From assembly GCA_003599395.1 (NCBI GenBank), contig QZJX01000009.1, positions 1 to 60,033 of the forward strand: 60,033 nt of DNA, read 5' to 3'. Positions 51,406 through 60,033 of the stretch are shown here, piece by piece. This stretch comes from Ignavibacteriales bacterium. GTDB taxonomy: Bacteria > Bacteroidota > Ignavibacteria > Ignavibacteriales > Melioribacteraceae. The notes below the pieces were generated by a model. It ran no database searches. It worked only from the letters and a program-made list of their open reading frames with translations, and was not told the origin of the DNA. Position 1 is the stretch's first letter. Each line of letters begins with the position of its first letter. The position numbers and the translations under genes are program-made.

Positions 51406-52608
51406 GTGAAGCTTTTAAGAAACTTTTTAGACAAACAGGAAAAACATTTCCATAAAGGCGGAAAACTTGAGAAGTTATTCCCCTTGTATGAAGCTGCTGA
51501 TACTTTCCTCTATACAACCGCATCCCAGACTAAATCGGCTTCGCATGTTAGAGATGTGATGGATCTTAAACGTATGATGATGATGGTTGTTATTGCGTTA
51601 GCTCCGGCAGTTTTTATGGCTTTTTATAATACAGGTTTACAAGCTAATCTTGGTTTGCAGGCAACCGGTGCAACAAGCTCGCCACACTGGCAAGCTCAAG
51701 TTTTACAATGGCTTGGGTTCGGTTTTGATCCTTCAAACATTTTAGCCAATATAATTTTTGGCGGGTTGTACTTTCTGCCGGTTTATTTGGTAACTATTGC
51801 TGTCGGTGGATTTTGGGAAGTGATTTTTGCCACCGTTAGAAAACATGAAATCAATGAAGGATTTCTTGTTACATCACTCTTATTTCCATTAATACTTCCT
51901 CCTAATATTCCTTACTGGCAAGTTGCTCTCGGAATTTCATTCGGTGTAGTTATTGGAAAAGAAGTTTTCGGCGGTGTTGGAATGAATATTCTAAATCCCG
52001 CTTTAACCGCAAGAGCATTTTTATTCTTCGCATATCCAGCAGAAATTTCAGGTGATAAAGTTTGGGTTGCGGTAGATGGATTAAGTCAAGCAACAGCGTT
52101 AGCTCAATTTGCAGATTCAACAATGGAAGTTACTTATTCATGGATGGATGCGTTCTTAGGTTTTATTCCAGGTTCCATGGGAGAAACTTCAGCACTTGCA
52201 TGTTTAATCGGCGCAGCAATATTAATTATAAGTAAAGTTGGTTCATGGAAGATAATGTTCTCAATTGTTATTGGAACAACACTTACAACCTTATTACTCA
52301 ATACAGTTGGAAGTTCAACAAATCCGATGTTTGAAATGCCATTATACTGGCATTTTGTATTAGGCGGATTTGCATTCGGAACCGTATTTATGGCAACTGA
52401 TCCGGTAAGTGCGGCAATGACTGAAAATGGTAAATATGTCTATGGATTTTTAATCGGTTTCCTAACAGTTTTAGTAAGGGTTATTAATCCGGCTTTCCCG
52501 GAAGGTATGATGTTGGCCATTTTATTCATGAACGTATTCGCTCCTATAATAGATCGATACTTTATAAACAAAAATATTAAAAGGAGGCTTGCAAGAAATG
52601 TCATCTGA
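51406..52608 (+). CDS. nqrB: Na+-translocating NADH:quinone reductase subunit B
   Basis: NqrB is the large membrane subunit with riboflavin and a covalent FMN; it forms much of the sodium channel. The 400-residue protein has many membrane helices, '[21 protein letters not shown]', '[20 protein letters not shown]' and '[19 protein letters not shown]'. The FMN-threonine site reads [11 protein letters not shown] with Thr230; the residue two before Thr's Ala is Gln rather than the more common Gly or Ser. The start is GTG with AAGGAAGG upstream. NqrC overlaps its end by 11 nt. Confidence 0.96.
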   Translation: MKLLRNFLDKQEKHFHKGGKLEKLFPLYEAADTFLYTTASQTKSASHVRDVMDLKRMMMMVVIALAPAVFMAFYNTGLQANLGLQATGATSSPHWQAQVLQWLGFGFDPSNILANIIFGGLYFLPVYLVTIAVGGFWEVIFATVRKHEINEGFLVTSLLFPLILPPNIPYWQVALGISFGVVIGKEVFGGVGMNILNPALTARAFLFFAYPAEISGDKVWVAVDGLSQATALAQFADSTMEVTYSWMDAFLGFIPGSMGETSALACLIGAAILIISKVGSWKIMFSIVIGTTLTTLLLNTVGSSTNPMFEMPLYWHFVLGGFAFGTVFMATDPVSAAMTENGKYVYGFLIGFLTVLVRVINPAFPEGMMLAILFMNVFAPIIDRYFINKNIKRRLARNVI

Positions 52609-53407
52609 TAGCACAAAAAAAACTATACAGGTTGCGTTAGGAATATGTCTTGTATGCTCTATTTTAGTTTCTGCTGCTGCGGTCTCCTTGAGTTCTAGAC
52701 AAGCAGAAAATAAACAAGTAGATAAAATAAAGAATATTCTTGCAGCCGGCGGAATTGATTATGAAAATAAGAACCCGCAAGAAATTTATAACAACAAGAT
52801 AAAAGCCGTAACTGTCGAACTAGAAAGTGGTGAAGTGATAAATCCGGAAGAAAAATCCGAATTGCTTACACCCAAAAACTTCGACATAAAAAAAGTAAGT
52901 AATATCTCTGACTTAAGCGTAAGTATTCCAGCCTCGGAAGATATTGCCGGGATTAAACGAAAACCAACTCACATGATCGTATATGAAGTTCTCGATGAAA
53001 ATGGAGATATTGATAAATATATTTTCCCTGTTCACGGAAAAGGACTTTGGTCAACCATGTATGGTTTTATTTCCTTCGATAAAGAATTGAAGAAAGTTGA
53101 AGGAATTACTTTTTATGATCACGGTGAGACTCCAGGTCTAGGCGGTGAAGTAGACAATCCAAACTGGAAGAACAGTTGGAAAGGTAAAACTGCTTTTAAC
53201 GAAGATGGAGAGTTCATAATTGATGTACTTAAAGGTAGAGTTGATCCAACAAGTCCCAACGCGGATCATCAAATAGATGGTTTGTCAGGTTCAACTTTAA
53301 CTACACGCGGTGTTGATTATTTACTCAAATATTGGCTTGGCGAAAACGGCTATGGCGCGTTTATCGATAAAGTGAGAGGAGAGGAGGGGTCAAATGAAGA
53401 AATATAG
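52598..53407 (+). CDS. nqrC: Na+-translocating NADH:quinone reductase subunit C
   Basis: NqrC carries a covalent FMN on a periplasmic domain held by one N-terminal helix (residues ~9-31). Motifs: '[20 protein letters not shown]', '[20 protein letters not shown]' and the flavinylation site [10 protein letters not shown] with Thr233. The length is 269 residues from ATG 52598, which has AAGGAGG 10 nt upstream; a TTG at 52589 is too close to that site. It overlaps nqrD by 14 nt. ApbE encoded downstream is the expected flavin transferase. Confidence 0.96.
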   Translation: MSSDSTKKTIQVALGICLVCSILVSAAAVSLSSRQAENKQVDKIKNILAAGGIDYENKNPQEIYNNKIKAVTVELESGEVINPEEKSELLTPKNFDIKKVSNISDLSVSIPASEDIAGIKRKPTHMIVYEVLDENGDIDKYIFPVHGKGLWSTMYGFISFDKELKKVEGITFYDHGETPGLGGEVDNPNWKNSWKGKTAFNEDGEFIIDVLKGRVDPTSPNADHQIDGLSGSTLTTRGVDYLLKYWLGENGYGAFIDKVRGEEGSNEEI

Positions 53408-54014
53408 AGAAATATTACTCGACCCAATATTTAATAATAACCCTATAGCATTACAAATACTTGGTATATGTTCGGCATTGGCAGTTACCTCTAAGTTAGA
53501 GACTTCAATTGTAATGTCAATTGCGGTAATATTTGTATTAACTTTTTCAAACTTTTCAGTCAGTTTAATTAGAAAACATATCCCAAGCAGTATAAGAATA
53601 TTAGTTGAAATGACAATCATTGCATCGCTTGTAATTATTGCCGATCAAATAATTAAAGCATTTTTATATGATATAAGTAAACAACTTTCGGTATATGTTG
53701 GATTGATAATTACAAACTGTATAATAATGGGTAGAGCTGAGGCATATGCGCTTCAAAATCCTCCCGGAAGAAGTATTCTAGATGGTATAGGAAACGGATT
53801 AGGATATACATTCGTTTTATTATTTGTTGGATTTTTCCGTGAACTTTTCGGTTCAGGTAAATTACTTGGTTACACAATCTTTCAACTTAACACAGAAGGC
53901 GGATGGTATAATCCAAACGGGTTATTCCTTTTATCACCAAGTGCGTTTATTCTAATCGGTTTACTAATATGGGCTATTCGTGCATGGAAACCTGATCAAG
54001 TTGAGGAGGCATAA
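53394..54014 (+). CDS. nqrD: Na+-translocating NADH:quinone reductase subunit D
   Basis: NqrD is a six-helix membrane subunit of 206 residues. With NqrE it holds the intramembrane 2Fe-2S centre; the candidate ligands are Cys26 ('[16 protein letters not shown]') and Cys109 ('[16 protein letters not shown]'). Other signatures: '[18 protein letters not shown]' and '[14 protein letters not shown]'. A strong AGGAGG precedes the ATG, inside the nqrC end. nqrE follows after 2 nt. Confidence 0.96.
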   Translation: MKKYREILLDPIFNNNPIALQILGICSALAVTSKLETSIVMSIAVIFVLTFSNFSVSLIRKHIPSSIRILVEMTIIASLVIIADQIIKAFLYDISKQLSVYVGLIITNCIIMGRAEAYALQNPPGRSILDGIGNGLGYTFVLLFVGFFRELFGSGKLLGYTIFQLNTEGGWYNPNGLFLLSPSAFILIGLLIWAIRAWKPDQVEEA

Positions 54015-54016
54015 TT

Positions 54017-54628
54017 ATGTTAGAACATTATTTAAGTCTTTTTATAAAATCCATTTTTATCGAGAATATGGCACTAGCATTCTTTTTAGGAATGTGTACA
54101 TTTCTTGCCGTTTCTAAAAGAGTTGAAACTGCTGTCGGTTTAGGTATTGCCGTAGTTGTTGTGCAAACTATTACGGTTCCGGTTAATAATCTTATATATA
54201 ATAATGTACTTAGAGAAGGTGCCCTTGCCGGTCTTGGTTTTGAAACACTTGATCTTACATTTCTCGGATTGATCACATACATTGGCGTAATTGCCGCAAT
54301 GGTTCAGATATTAGAAATGGTGCTTGATAAGTTCGTCCCAAAATTATATAACTCGCTTGGAATATTTTTACCTCTCATTACTGTTAACTGTGCAATCCTT
54401 GGTGGTACACTTTTTATGGTAGAAAGAGATTACATCTTCGGTGAGAGTGTTGTATTTGGGTTAGGTTCAGGCGCCGGATTTGCGATTGCGATTATTGCTC
54501 TTGCCGGTATTCGTGAGAAAATGAAATACAGTAATGTACCCGAAGGATTAAGAGGTCTCGGTATAACTTTTATAACTGTTGGATTAATGGCTATTGCATT
54601 TATGCTGTTTTCCGGAATTCAATTATAA
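54017..54628 (+). CDS. nqrE: Na+-translocating NADH:quinone reductase subunit E
   Basis: NqrE is the inverted-topology partner of NqrD, with 203 residues and six helices. Candidate iron-sulfur ligands are Cys27 ('[18 protein letters not shown]') and Cys125 ('[18 protein letters not shown]'). Other motifs: '[20 protein letters not shown]' and '[20 protein letters not shown]'. GGAGG lies just before the ATG. nqrF begins 12 nt after the stop. Confidence 0.97.
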   Translation: MLEHYLSLFIKSIFIENMALAFFLGMCTFLAVSKRVETAVGLGIAVVVVQTITVPVNNLIYNNVLREGALAGLGFETLDLTFLGLITYIGVIAAMVQILEMVLDKFVPKLYNSLGIFLPLITVNCAILGGTLFMVERDYIFGESVVFGLGSGAGFAIAIIALAGIREKMKYSNVPEGLRGLGITFITVGLMAIAFMLFSGIQL

Positions 54629-54640
54629 GGATTTTTTAAC

Positions 54641-55876
54641 ATGGAAGGAATCAACATAATAATTATCGGCGTCGTGATGTTCACCTTGATTGTGTTGGTC
54701 TTGGTTGGATTAATCTTATTTGCTAAATCAAAATTAGTTGCTTCTGGCAACGTAAGCATTTCAATTAATGACGATCCCGAAAAAGCAATTACAGTTCCAA
54801 TCGGCGGAAAATTGTTAAACGTATTAGCCGATAACAAAATTTATCTACCCTCGGCTTGCGGCGGAGGCGGTACCTGCGGTGAATGTAAATGTGTAGTTAG
54901 TGATGGCGGTGGTGACGTTCTACCTACAGAAAAATCTAAATTGAACAGAAAACAAGTTCGCGAACATTTTAGATTGAGTTGTCAAGTTCCTGTAAAGAGC
55001 GATATGAAGATTGAAGTCCCGCATGAAGTTTTTGATATTAAAAAATGGGAATGTACAGTTAAGTCAAATAAGAACGTTGCTACTTTTATTAAAGAACTTG
55101 TTCTTGAACTACCTGAAGGTGAAAATGTAGATTTCCGTGCTGGTGGTTATATTCAAATTGAAGCTCCTCCTCACGAATTGGACTTCAAAGATTTCGAAGT
55201 TGAAGAACAATTCAGAGAGGATTGGGATAAATACAATGTTTGGCAATACAAATCAAAAGTTACCGAACCGATTGTGAGAGCTTATTCAATGGCTAACTTT
55301 CCTCTCGAAAAAGGAAAGATTATGCTTAACGTAAGAATAGCAACACCTCCACCTAGGTTACCGAATGTTCCTCCCGGTCAAATGTCATCATTCATCTTTA
55401 ACTTAAAACCGGGTGATAAAGTTACAATCTCAGGTCCATACGGTGAGTTCTTTGCAAAAGATACCGATAACGAAATGGTATTTATTGGCGGTGGTGCTGG
55501 TATGGCGCCAATGCGCTCTCATATTTTTGATCAGTTAGTTAGACTAAAATCAAAACGCAAAATGACTTTCTGGTACGGTGCCAGAAGTGTTCGTGAAATT
55601 TTCTATAAAGAAGATTTTGATAAGCTTGCTGCCGAGAACGACAACTTTACTTGGCATATTGGTTTATCGGAACCATTACCGGAAGATAATTGGACCGGTT
55701 ACGTTGGATTTATTCATCAAGTTCTTTATGACAACTATCTTAAAAATCATCCTGCGCCGGAAGATTGTGAATACTACTTATGCGGTCCGCCTATGATGAA
55801 CGCAGCAGTTTTAAAACTTCTTGATGATCTTGGCGTAGAACCCGAAAACATTTTACTCGATGATTTCGGTGGTTAA
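54641..55876 (+). CDS. nqrF: Na+-translocating NADH:quinone reductase subunit F
   Basis: NqrF is the NADH-oxidising entry subunit. An N-terminal helix (residues ~5-28) anchors a ferredoxin domain with cysteines C73, C79, C82 and C114 ('[14 protein letters not shown]', 'LSCQV'). A ferredoxin-reductase module follows with FAD motif 'RAYSMANFP', '[12 protein letters not shown]', NADH motif '[16 protein letters not shown]' and the conserved C-terminal 'LLDDFGG'. At 411 residues it is the standard length. A perfect hairpin lies between it and apbE. Confidence 0.97.
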   Translation: MEGINIIIIGVVMFTLIVLVLVGLILFAKSKLVASGNVSISINDDPEKAITVPIGGKLLNVLADNKIYLPSACGGGGTCGECKCVVSDGGGDVLPTEKSKLNRKQVREHFRLSCQVPVKSDMKIEVPHEVFDIKKWECTVKSNKNVATFIKELVLELPEGENVDFRAGGYIQIEAPPHELDFKDFEVEEQFREDWDKYNVWQYKSKVTEPIVRAYSMANFPLEKGKIMLNVRIATPPPRLPNVPPGQMSSFIFNLKPGDKVTISGPYGEFFAKDTDNEMVFIGGGAGMAPMRSHIFDQLVRLKSKRKMTFWYGARSVREIFYKEDFDKLAAENDNFTWHIGLSEPLPEDNWTGYVGFIHQVLYDNYLKNHPAPEDCEYYLCGPPMMNAAVLKLLDDLGVEPENILLDDFGG

Positions 55877-55899
55877 TAAAATTAAAAGAAAGTCATCCC

Positions 55900-55924
55900 G
55901 AAGCCGTAATTAAATTACGGCTTC
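55900..55924 (+). terminator. Perfect hairpin between nqrF and apbE (attenuator or partial terminator)
   Basis: GAAGCCGTAAT (55900-55910) pairs perfectly with ATTACGGCTTC (55914-55924) around TAA. The tail (AGTTTATT) is only partly T-rich and the apbE ATG follows 8 nt later, so it may reduce rather than stop readthrough, or influence apbE translation. Confidence 0.55.
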
Positions 55925-55932
55925 AGTTTATT

Positions 55933-56961
55933 ATGAAACCTAAAAGAATTATATATTTTCTCATCTTCTTATTACTGCTGATTACTTCATGTACAAATGT
56001 TGAGCAAAACAATTTTTTAGAAATTAACGGCTCAACAATGGGTACAACATATTCCGTAAAAGTTGTGATCGATCAGTCAACTGCACAACTAAATGAAATT
56101 GTACTAAAAGAAAAAATTGATTCCGTTTTAGTCGAAGTAAACCGGCAAATGTCAACGTATATCCCGACTTCCGAGATTTCAGTATTTAATAATCTGGAAA
56201 GTAATAAATGGTTTGAAATTTCAGAAGACTTTGCATTTGTACTTTATGAATCGATAGATATTTGTAAATTAAGCAGCGGAAGTTTAGATATTACCGTTGG
56301 ACCATTGGTAAATATTTGGGGTTTCGGACCTGATCAAAGACCAAGAAAAATTCCATCTCAAACTGAAATTGATTCCGCAATGCAATTAGTCGGAATTCAA
56401 AATTTGAATGTGAAACTCGAACCCCCATCAGTAATGAAAGGTATTGCAAATTTGGAAATTGATTTATCATCAACGGCAAAAGGTTTTGGCGTTGATAAAG
56501 TTTTCGCTTTATTAAATGAGCTAGGTTATAAAAACTCAATGGTTGAAATCGGCGGCGAAGTTCGAACCTCGGGATTAAATCATAAAAATGAAAAATGGAA
56601 GATTGGGATTTCGGAAGCTGATCATTCCGGTGCAATTAACAAAGTTGTTCAGTTAAGTGATCTTTCGATGGCAACTTCTGGTGATTATTGGAATTACTTC
56701 GAAGAAAATGGTATTAGATATTCACATACAATTGATCCGAGAACAGGAAAACCCATAACTCATAAACTGGCATCGATAACTGTTTTTGATTCTACTTGTT
56801 TAAGAGCAGATGGTTTTGCCACTGCTTTATATGTTATGGGTCCAGAAAAAGCTTACGATTTCGCGGTTGAAATGGAACTTCCAGTTTATATGATTGTTAA
56901 GAAGGATACTGGATTTGGAACTGTTAAAAGTCCAAAGTTTATAGAACTTTTTGAAAAGTAA
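55933..56961 (+). CDS. apbE: FAD:protein FMN transferase ApbE (lipoprotein)
   Basis: ApbE attaches FMN to threonines of NqrB and NqrC. The protein has a lipoprotein signal with lipobox LITSC (Cys20), then 'INGSTMGTTYSVKVVID', 'SGSLDITVGPLVNIWGFGP', 'IDLSSTAKGFGVDKVFALL', 'GYKNSMVEIGGEVRTSG' and 'SHTIDPRTGKPITHKLASITVF'. The 342-residue length is normal. No ribosome site is visible before the ATG; the hairpin ends 8 nt upstream. Location directly after nqrF fixes the substrate. Confidence 0.96.
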   Translation: MKPKRIIYFLIFLLLLITSCTNVEQNNFLEINGSTMGTTYSVKVVIDQSTAQLNEIVLKEKIDSVLVEVNRQMSTYIPTSEISVFNNLESNKWFEISEDFAFVLYESIDICKLSSGSLDITVGPLVNIWGFGPDQRPRKIPSQTEIDSAMQLVGIQNLNVKLEPPSVMKGIANLEIDLSSTAKGFGVDKVFALLNELGYKNSMVEIGGEVRTSGLNHKNEKWKIGISEADHSGAINKVVQLSDLSMATSGDYWNYFEENGIRYSHTIDPRTGKPITHKLASITVFDSTCLRADGFATALYVMGPEKAYDFAVEMELPVYMIVKKDTGFGTVKSPKFIELFEK

Positions 56962-56978
56962 AAAGGAAATTAAAATAA

Positions 56979-57185
56979 ATGTTACAAATAGTTATAGTCA
57001 CGTTATTTTTTGTGTTAGCGTTTTCGTTAATGGCAATGGCACTTCATTTTGCAAAATGGAAGAAGAAAGGTGAATCCGGTTGCTGCGGAGGCGGGCATTG
57101 TGAAACAAATGGCGGCGGACATAGCTGCTACAGCAGTAAAATTAATTATCTTGATGAGAAGGTTTTGAAAACGAATAAGAGTTAG
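56979..57185 (+). CDS. nqrM: NqrM-like maturation protein for Na+-NQR
   Basis: The 68-residue protein has one N-terminal membrane helix (residues ~3-22) and a cysteine cluster C35, C36, C41 and C50 in 'SGCCGGGHCETNGGGHSC'. NqrM (DUF539) is a small membrane protein with four conserved Cys that is needed to deliver iron to the NqrD/NqrE centre. Size, topology, Cys pattern and position after apbE agree. AAGGAAA precedes the ATG. Cysteine spacing differs from the Vibrio protein, so the family call rests partly on context. Confidence 0.85.
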   Translation: MLQIVIVTLFFVLAFSLMAMALHFAKWKKKGESGCCGGGHCETNGGGHSCYSSKINYLDEKVLKTNKS

Positions 57186-57239
57186 AATCATTACGGATAG
57201 TTTTGTAGATACAAAGAAGATGGTATTAATCAAATAGTT

Positions 57240-57261
57240 AAGAGGGGTTATTTCCCCTCTT
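57240..57261 (+). terminator. Rho-independent terminator after nqrM
   Basis: AAGAGGGG (57240-57247) pairs perfectly with CCCCTCTT (57254-57261) around TTATTT and is followed by TTAATTTTAA. It closes the nqr operon 54 nt after the nqrM stop. Confidence 0.88.
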
Positions 57262-57311
57262 TAATTTTAATCCTATTAAAAAAAATATTTCGATATAAAC
57301 TTAATTGTAAA

Positions 57312-57330
57312 CTGTACAAAATATATACAG
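57312..57330. repeat. Inverted repeat CTGTA-N9-TACAG in the gap before the LytTR gene
   Basis: The 311-nt gap 57186-57496 holds the nqr terminator and, after it, AT-rich sequence without a gene. CTGTA (57312-57316) and TACAG (57326-57330) form a short inverted repeat with operator-like geometry, about 170 nt before the regulator start. It could be a binding site or chance. No convincing promoter was found. Confidence 0.3.
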
Positions 57331-57496
57331 ACACTTATTTTCTTAAAACTGAAGCAAATAAATATTTCATTTCTGAACCCCACTCTCAAGTCGCAAGATA
57401 GATAAGTAACTATAGAAAGTAATCCAAATATTAATGTAGTTTGTTAATAGTACAATATGTATTATTACCAGTACTAAAAAATGTGACAATCCATAA

Positions 57497-58249
57497 ATGT
57501 CTTCACAAGGCATAATAAATAAACTCACTGCCATTATAGTTGATGACGAACTTCACGGTAGAGAAAATTTAAAAGCAATTATCGAAAACTACTGCTCCGA
57601 AATTGAAATTCTCGGATTAGCCGATTCAGTAATGGCTGCAAGAAATCTTGTAAACATTCACAATCCCAATATTGTCTTTCTCGATATAAGTATGCCGGTA
57701 CTTAACGGTTTTGATTTTCTCGACGAATTTGATTCACGAAACTTTTTTGTAGTATTCGTCAGCGCTCATGAAGAATTCGGGATTAAAGCGATTAAAGCTG
57801 GTGCTACGGATTATATACTCAAACCGATAAACATTAAAGAACTGAAACAGACTGTAAAAAAAATTTTATCACTGCAAGTAAGAGCTAATCAAGTTGTAAC
57901 TCAAATTGATAATGAAAAATTAGTTCTCCCCGCTTCTCATGGTTTTAATGTAATTATTATTGATGACATAATCAGATTAGAAGCCGACGGTTGTTATACA
58001 AAAGTAATTGTTAAAGAAAAAAAGAATTCAATTATATCCCGAACATTAAAAGATTTTGAGGAGAATCTTCCAAAAGAAAAATTCTTCAGAGTTCACAAAT
58101 CTCACATCGTCAGTTTGAAGTACATTAAAGATTATTCGAATATAAGCGGGAATTATGTAACAATGATTGATGGAAGTAAAATTGAAATATCCCGCAGGAA
58201 AGCACCCGAATTTATTCAAAAAATTAAGACAGCTCTGAAGACAGTCTAA
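57497..58249 (+). CDS. LytTR-family response regulator
   Basis: The 250-residue protein has a receiver (D16/D17, phospho-acceptor D63 in 'IVFLDISMPVLNGFDFLDEF', K109 in 'DYILKPI') and a C-terminal LytTR DNA-binding domain ('IIIDDIIRLEADGCYTKVIV', 'FFRVHKSHIVSLKYIKDY', 'VTMIDGSKIEISRRK'). It is the only regulator in the window with a DNA-binding output. No clear ribosome site precedes the ATG. The next gene starts 2 nt after its stop and encodes a propeller sensor, its probable partner. Confidence 0.95.
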   Translation: MSSQGIINKLTAIIVDDELHGRENLKAIIENYCSEIEILGLADSVMAARNLVNIHNPNIVFLDISMPVLNGFDFLDEFDSRNFFVVFVSAHEEFGIKAIKAGATDYILKPINIKELKQTVKKILSLQVRANQVVTQIDNEKLVLPASHGFNVIIIDDIIRLEADGCYTKVIVKEKKNSIISRTLKDFEENLPKEKFFRVHKSHIVSLKYIKDYSNISGNYVTMIDGSKIEISRRKAPEFIQKIKTALKTV

Positions 58250-58251
58250 TC

Positions 58252-60033
58252 ATGACTAACAAAATATTTATAGTTGTTTTAATAGGTCTTTATCTGTCTA
58301 CATCTCATTATTCACAAACACCGCCTTATTATCATTACACATCCTCTAATGGACTGGCTTCTTCCACAGTTTTTCATATGATTCAAGATAAAGCTGGTTA
58401 TATCTGGTTTGGCACTCTAAATGGATTAAGCAGATTTGACGGAACTAGATTTATTACATACAGAACTAAGGATGGACTAAATTCTAATTCTATAACTCAA
58501 ATTTTAGAAGGTGAGGATAATCAACTTTATTTATCAAATTTTGAAAGAGGTATTAATTTATTAAGTAATGGAAAAATTGAAAACCTAATTGAGAATATTG
58601 ACGGTAAATATCACACTGCATCATATATGATTGACTATAAACAAAAAATATATGCATATGCACCACTGTTATCTTTTATTGTTTTTGATAAAAATAAATT
58701 TAAAAAAGACTCGGCATATATTATAACTTCAAACCCGATTTTAGTTAATAAATTAGTTGTTCTACCTAAGGGAAATCTTGCTGCACTCACTCATACCGGA
58801 TTATATGATTTTATTGATGACCAATTTTATAAAATCAGTATTAAAGGTTTGAATGACATCAATGCTACCTCATATGCAAAAGATAATGACGGAAGTTATT
58901 TACTTGGTTCAATCGGCGCTATTTACAGAATAAAAGACAATACTTTGGTAGAAAAATATAATATCGAACTTTCTAAGGATATAAAAATTGAGAATGTTTT
59001 TAGCGATAGTAAAGGGAACATCTGGTTCAGTACTCCGGGCAAGGGGTTTTATGTAATCTACAAAGGCTCCGATGAAATAATTAACTTGGGCACAAAGCTT
59101 AAACTTGATATTACACATATAACTAATTTTTTGGAGGATAGGGAAGGAAATATTTGGATTACAACATTCGGCAAAGGAGTATATTGTTTGAATAATCTTT
59201 ATTTAAAAAATTATACGGAATATGACGGATTAATTAATAATAATATTAATACCATTACAAAAGATAATTCAGGCAGAATTATAATCGGAACCTTTAAAGG
59301 AATTAACATTTTAGAAAAAAACAGTTTGCATAAACTAAGCGGCAAATTAGATAAAGAACTTATTGGAGATATTAACAGCATAATTGTTGATAAAAATAAT
59401 GTATATGTCGCTTGGTCAGCTAACCCTTTGTACTCTGCAAGTATAAAATATAAGGAGCTTCAATTTAATATTACCGGTAAACGATCTCTTTTAAAATTAT
59501 CTTCAGGTGATTTTGTTTATGGAGGATGGGGTAATGATATTAGAATAAGTAAAAATTTTGAATTAACTTCTCAAAATCCGGTATATTATTTAAGTGATCA
59601 AATGCAATCCAATAGGATTTATAACCTCAAAGAAGATAGTAAAAAAAATCTTTGGATTGCTTCAGCACTTGGTTTAATTAAATTAACAAATCTATACGAA
59701 AAAGATGCTGCTTGGAGTTGGGACAAAACTTTATACAGCAATAATCAAATTCTCAATTCAAGAATAAATTACATTCACGAGGATTCTAAAAATATAGTTT
59801 GGTTTGCCGGTTCCAAAGGAGTCGCCTCCTATGATCTTAAATCAGAAAGAATAGATAATTATATAAATGTTAACGGGTTTGATTTATCAAGTGCAACTTC
59901 AATTTCATCGGATAGTAAAAACAGAATTTGGATTGGTACTTTAAGCGGTCTTTATTTTATGGAAGGAAATAATATTAAGTATCTTAACAGCAAAACCGGA
60001 CTTCCGGCCGATGAAATACTTTCATTGTTTTAT
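58252..60033 (+). CDS. Two-component regulator propeller sensor, 3' partial
   Basis: An open frame of 594 codons runs to the window end. A signal peptide (MTNKIFIVVLIGLYLSTSHY) is followed by repeated Reg_prop strands such as 'MIQDKAGYIWFGTLNGLSRF', 'DREGNIWITTFGKGVYCLNN', 'DSGRIIIGTFKG'-like variants and 'SSDSKNRIWIGTLSGLYFME', forming a periplasmic beta-propeller. Proteins of this type usually continue into a Y_Y_Y domain, a membrane helix and a LytS/YesM-like kinase. That end lies outside the window. It follows the LytTR regulator by 2 nt, so the two probably form one system. Confidence 0.9.
   Translation, partial: MTNKIFIVVLIGLYLSTSHYSQTPPYYHYTSSNGLASSTVFHMIQDKAGYIWFGTLNGLSRFDGTRFITYRTKDGLNSNSITQILEGEDNQLYLSNFERGINLLSNGKIENLIENIDGKYHTASYMIDYKQKIYAYAPLLSFIVFDKNKFKKDSAYIITSNPILVNKLVVLPKGNLAALTHTGLYDFIDDQFYKISIKGLNDINATSYAKDNDGSYLLGSIGAIYRIKDNTLVEKYNIELSKDIKIENVFSDSKGNIWFSTPGKGFYVIYKGSDEIINLGTKLKLDITHITNFLEDREGNIWITTFGKGVYCLNNLYLKNYTEYDGLINNNINTITKDNSGRIIIGTFKGINILEKNSLHKLSGKLDKELIGDINSIIVDKNNVYVAWSANPLYSASIKYKELQFNITGKRSLLKLSSGDFVYGGWGNDIRISKNFELTSQNPVYYLSDQMQSNRIYNLKEDSKKNLWIASALGLIKLTNLYEKDAAWSWDKTLYSNNQILNSRINYIHEDSKNIVWFAGSKGVASYDLKSERIDNYINVNGFDLSSATSISSDSKNRIWIGTLSGLYFMEGNNIKYLNSKTGLPADEILSLFY

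Noticed and set aside
57037-57052. TGGCAC followed by TTTGCA in nqrM as a sigma-54 promoter
   Set aside because: The -12 box is offset by one base and it lies inside a coding region with no suitable downstream gene.

Overview
The window is AT-rich (roughly one third GC by eye) and consists almost entirely of flagellar, motility-signalling and sodium-pump genes packed head to tail, many with 1-14 nt overlaps. L- and P-ring genes show a diderm. Na+-NQR with ApbE and NqrM, a LytTR regulator beside a propeller sensor, a TAnnTTTG-like promoter box and a full flagellar set suggest a motile relative of the Bacteroidota/Chlorobi group, most likely an Ignavibacteria-type organism. That placement is an inference. 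No mobile element, CRISPR array, tRNA or rRNA was seen.

Region 1 (1-28,720) is a flagellar supercluster on the + strand. It runs motE-like (partial), fliK, flgD, a TIGR02530-type gene and flgE, then two terminators. Next come fliL-M-N-O-P-Q-R, flhB, flhA, flhF, flhG, a small membrane protein and fliA, followed by two HDOD genes, a degenerate histidine kinase and a SwrB-like protein. It ends with flgF-G-A-H-I-J-N-K-L and a first motA/motB pair. Hook, rod, rings, export gate, placement GTPases and stator are all encoded. Flagellin, fliD, fliS, the MS-ring and C-ring fliF/fliG genes and the export ATPase are outside the window.

Region 2 (28,721-38,113) couples assembly control (fliW, csrA) to a second motA/motB pair and to signalling proteins: REC-Hpt, REC, REC-DHp, an unknown protein, a PAS kinase, cheW and a chemoreceptor with a periplasmic CxxCH haem-c motif. 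Region 3 (38,259-49,727, - strand) holds six more two-component proteins: large multi-PAS kinases, REC-kinase hybrids and a lone receiver. None of the signalling proteins between 29,370 and 49,727 has a recognisable DNA-binding output.

Four sites fit one pattern, T(A/T)AA-N15-(CC/TT)CGATAA, close to the sigma-28 (FliA) consensus. They lie directly upstream of the unknown-protein/kinase pair, cheW-mcp, the 38,259 kinase and the 49,727 kinase. I infer a FliA-dependent late regulon that includes the sensory phosphorelay genes.

Region 4 (50,053-57,185) is a complete nqrABCDEF-apbE-nqrM cluster for a sodium-pumping NADH:quinone oxidoreductase and its flavin and iron-sulfur maturation. Two stator sets nearby make a sodium/proton dual-drive motor possible but unproven. 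Region 5 (57,497-end) is a LytTR response regulator followed by a two-component propeller sensor that runs off the window.

The most unusual signals are the FliA-linked phosphorelay cluster, a GC-rich structured leader before flgE whose loop can pair with the Shine-Dalgarno sequence, the haem-c chemoreceptor, and a 151-nt motA/motB overlap with no conventional alternative start.
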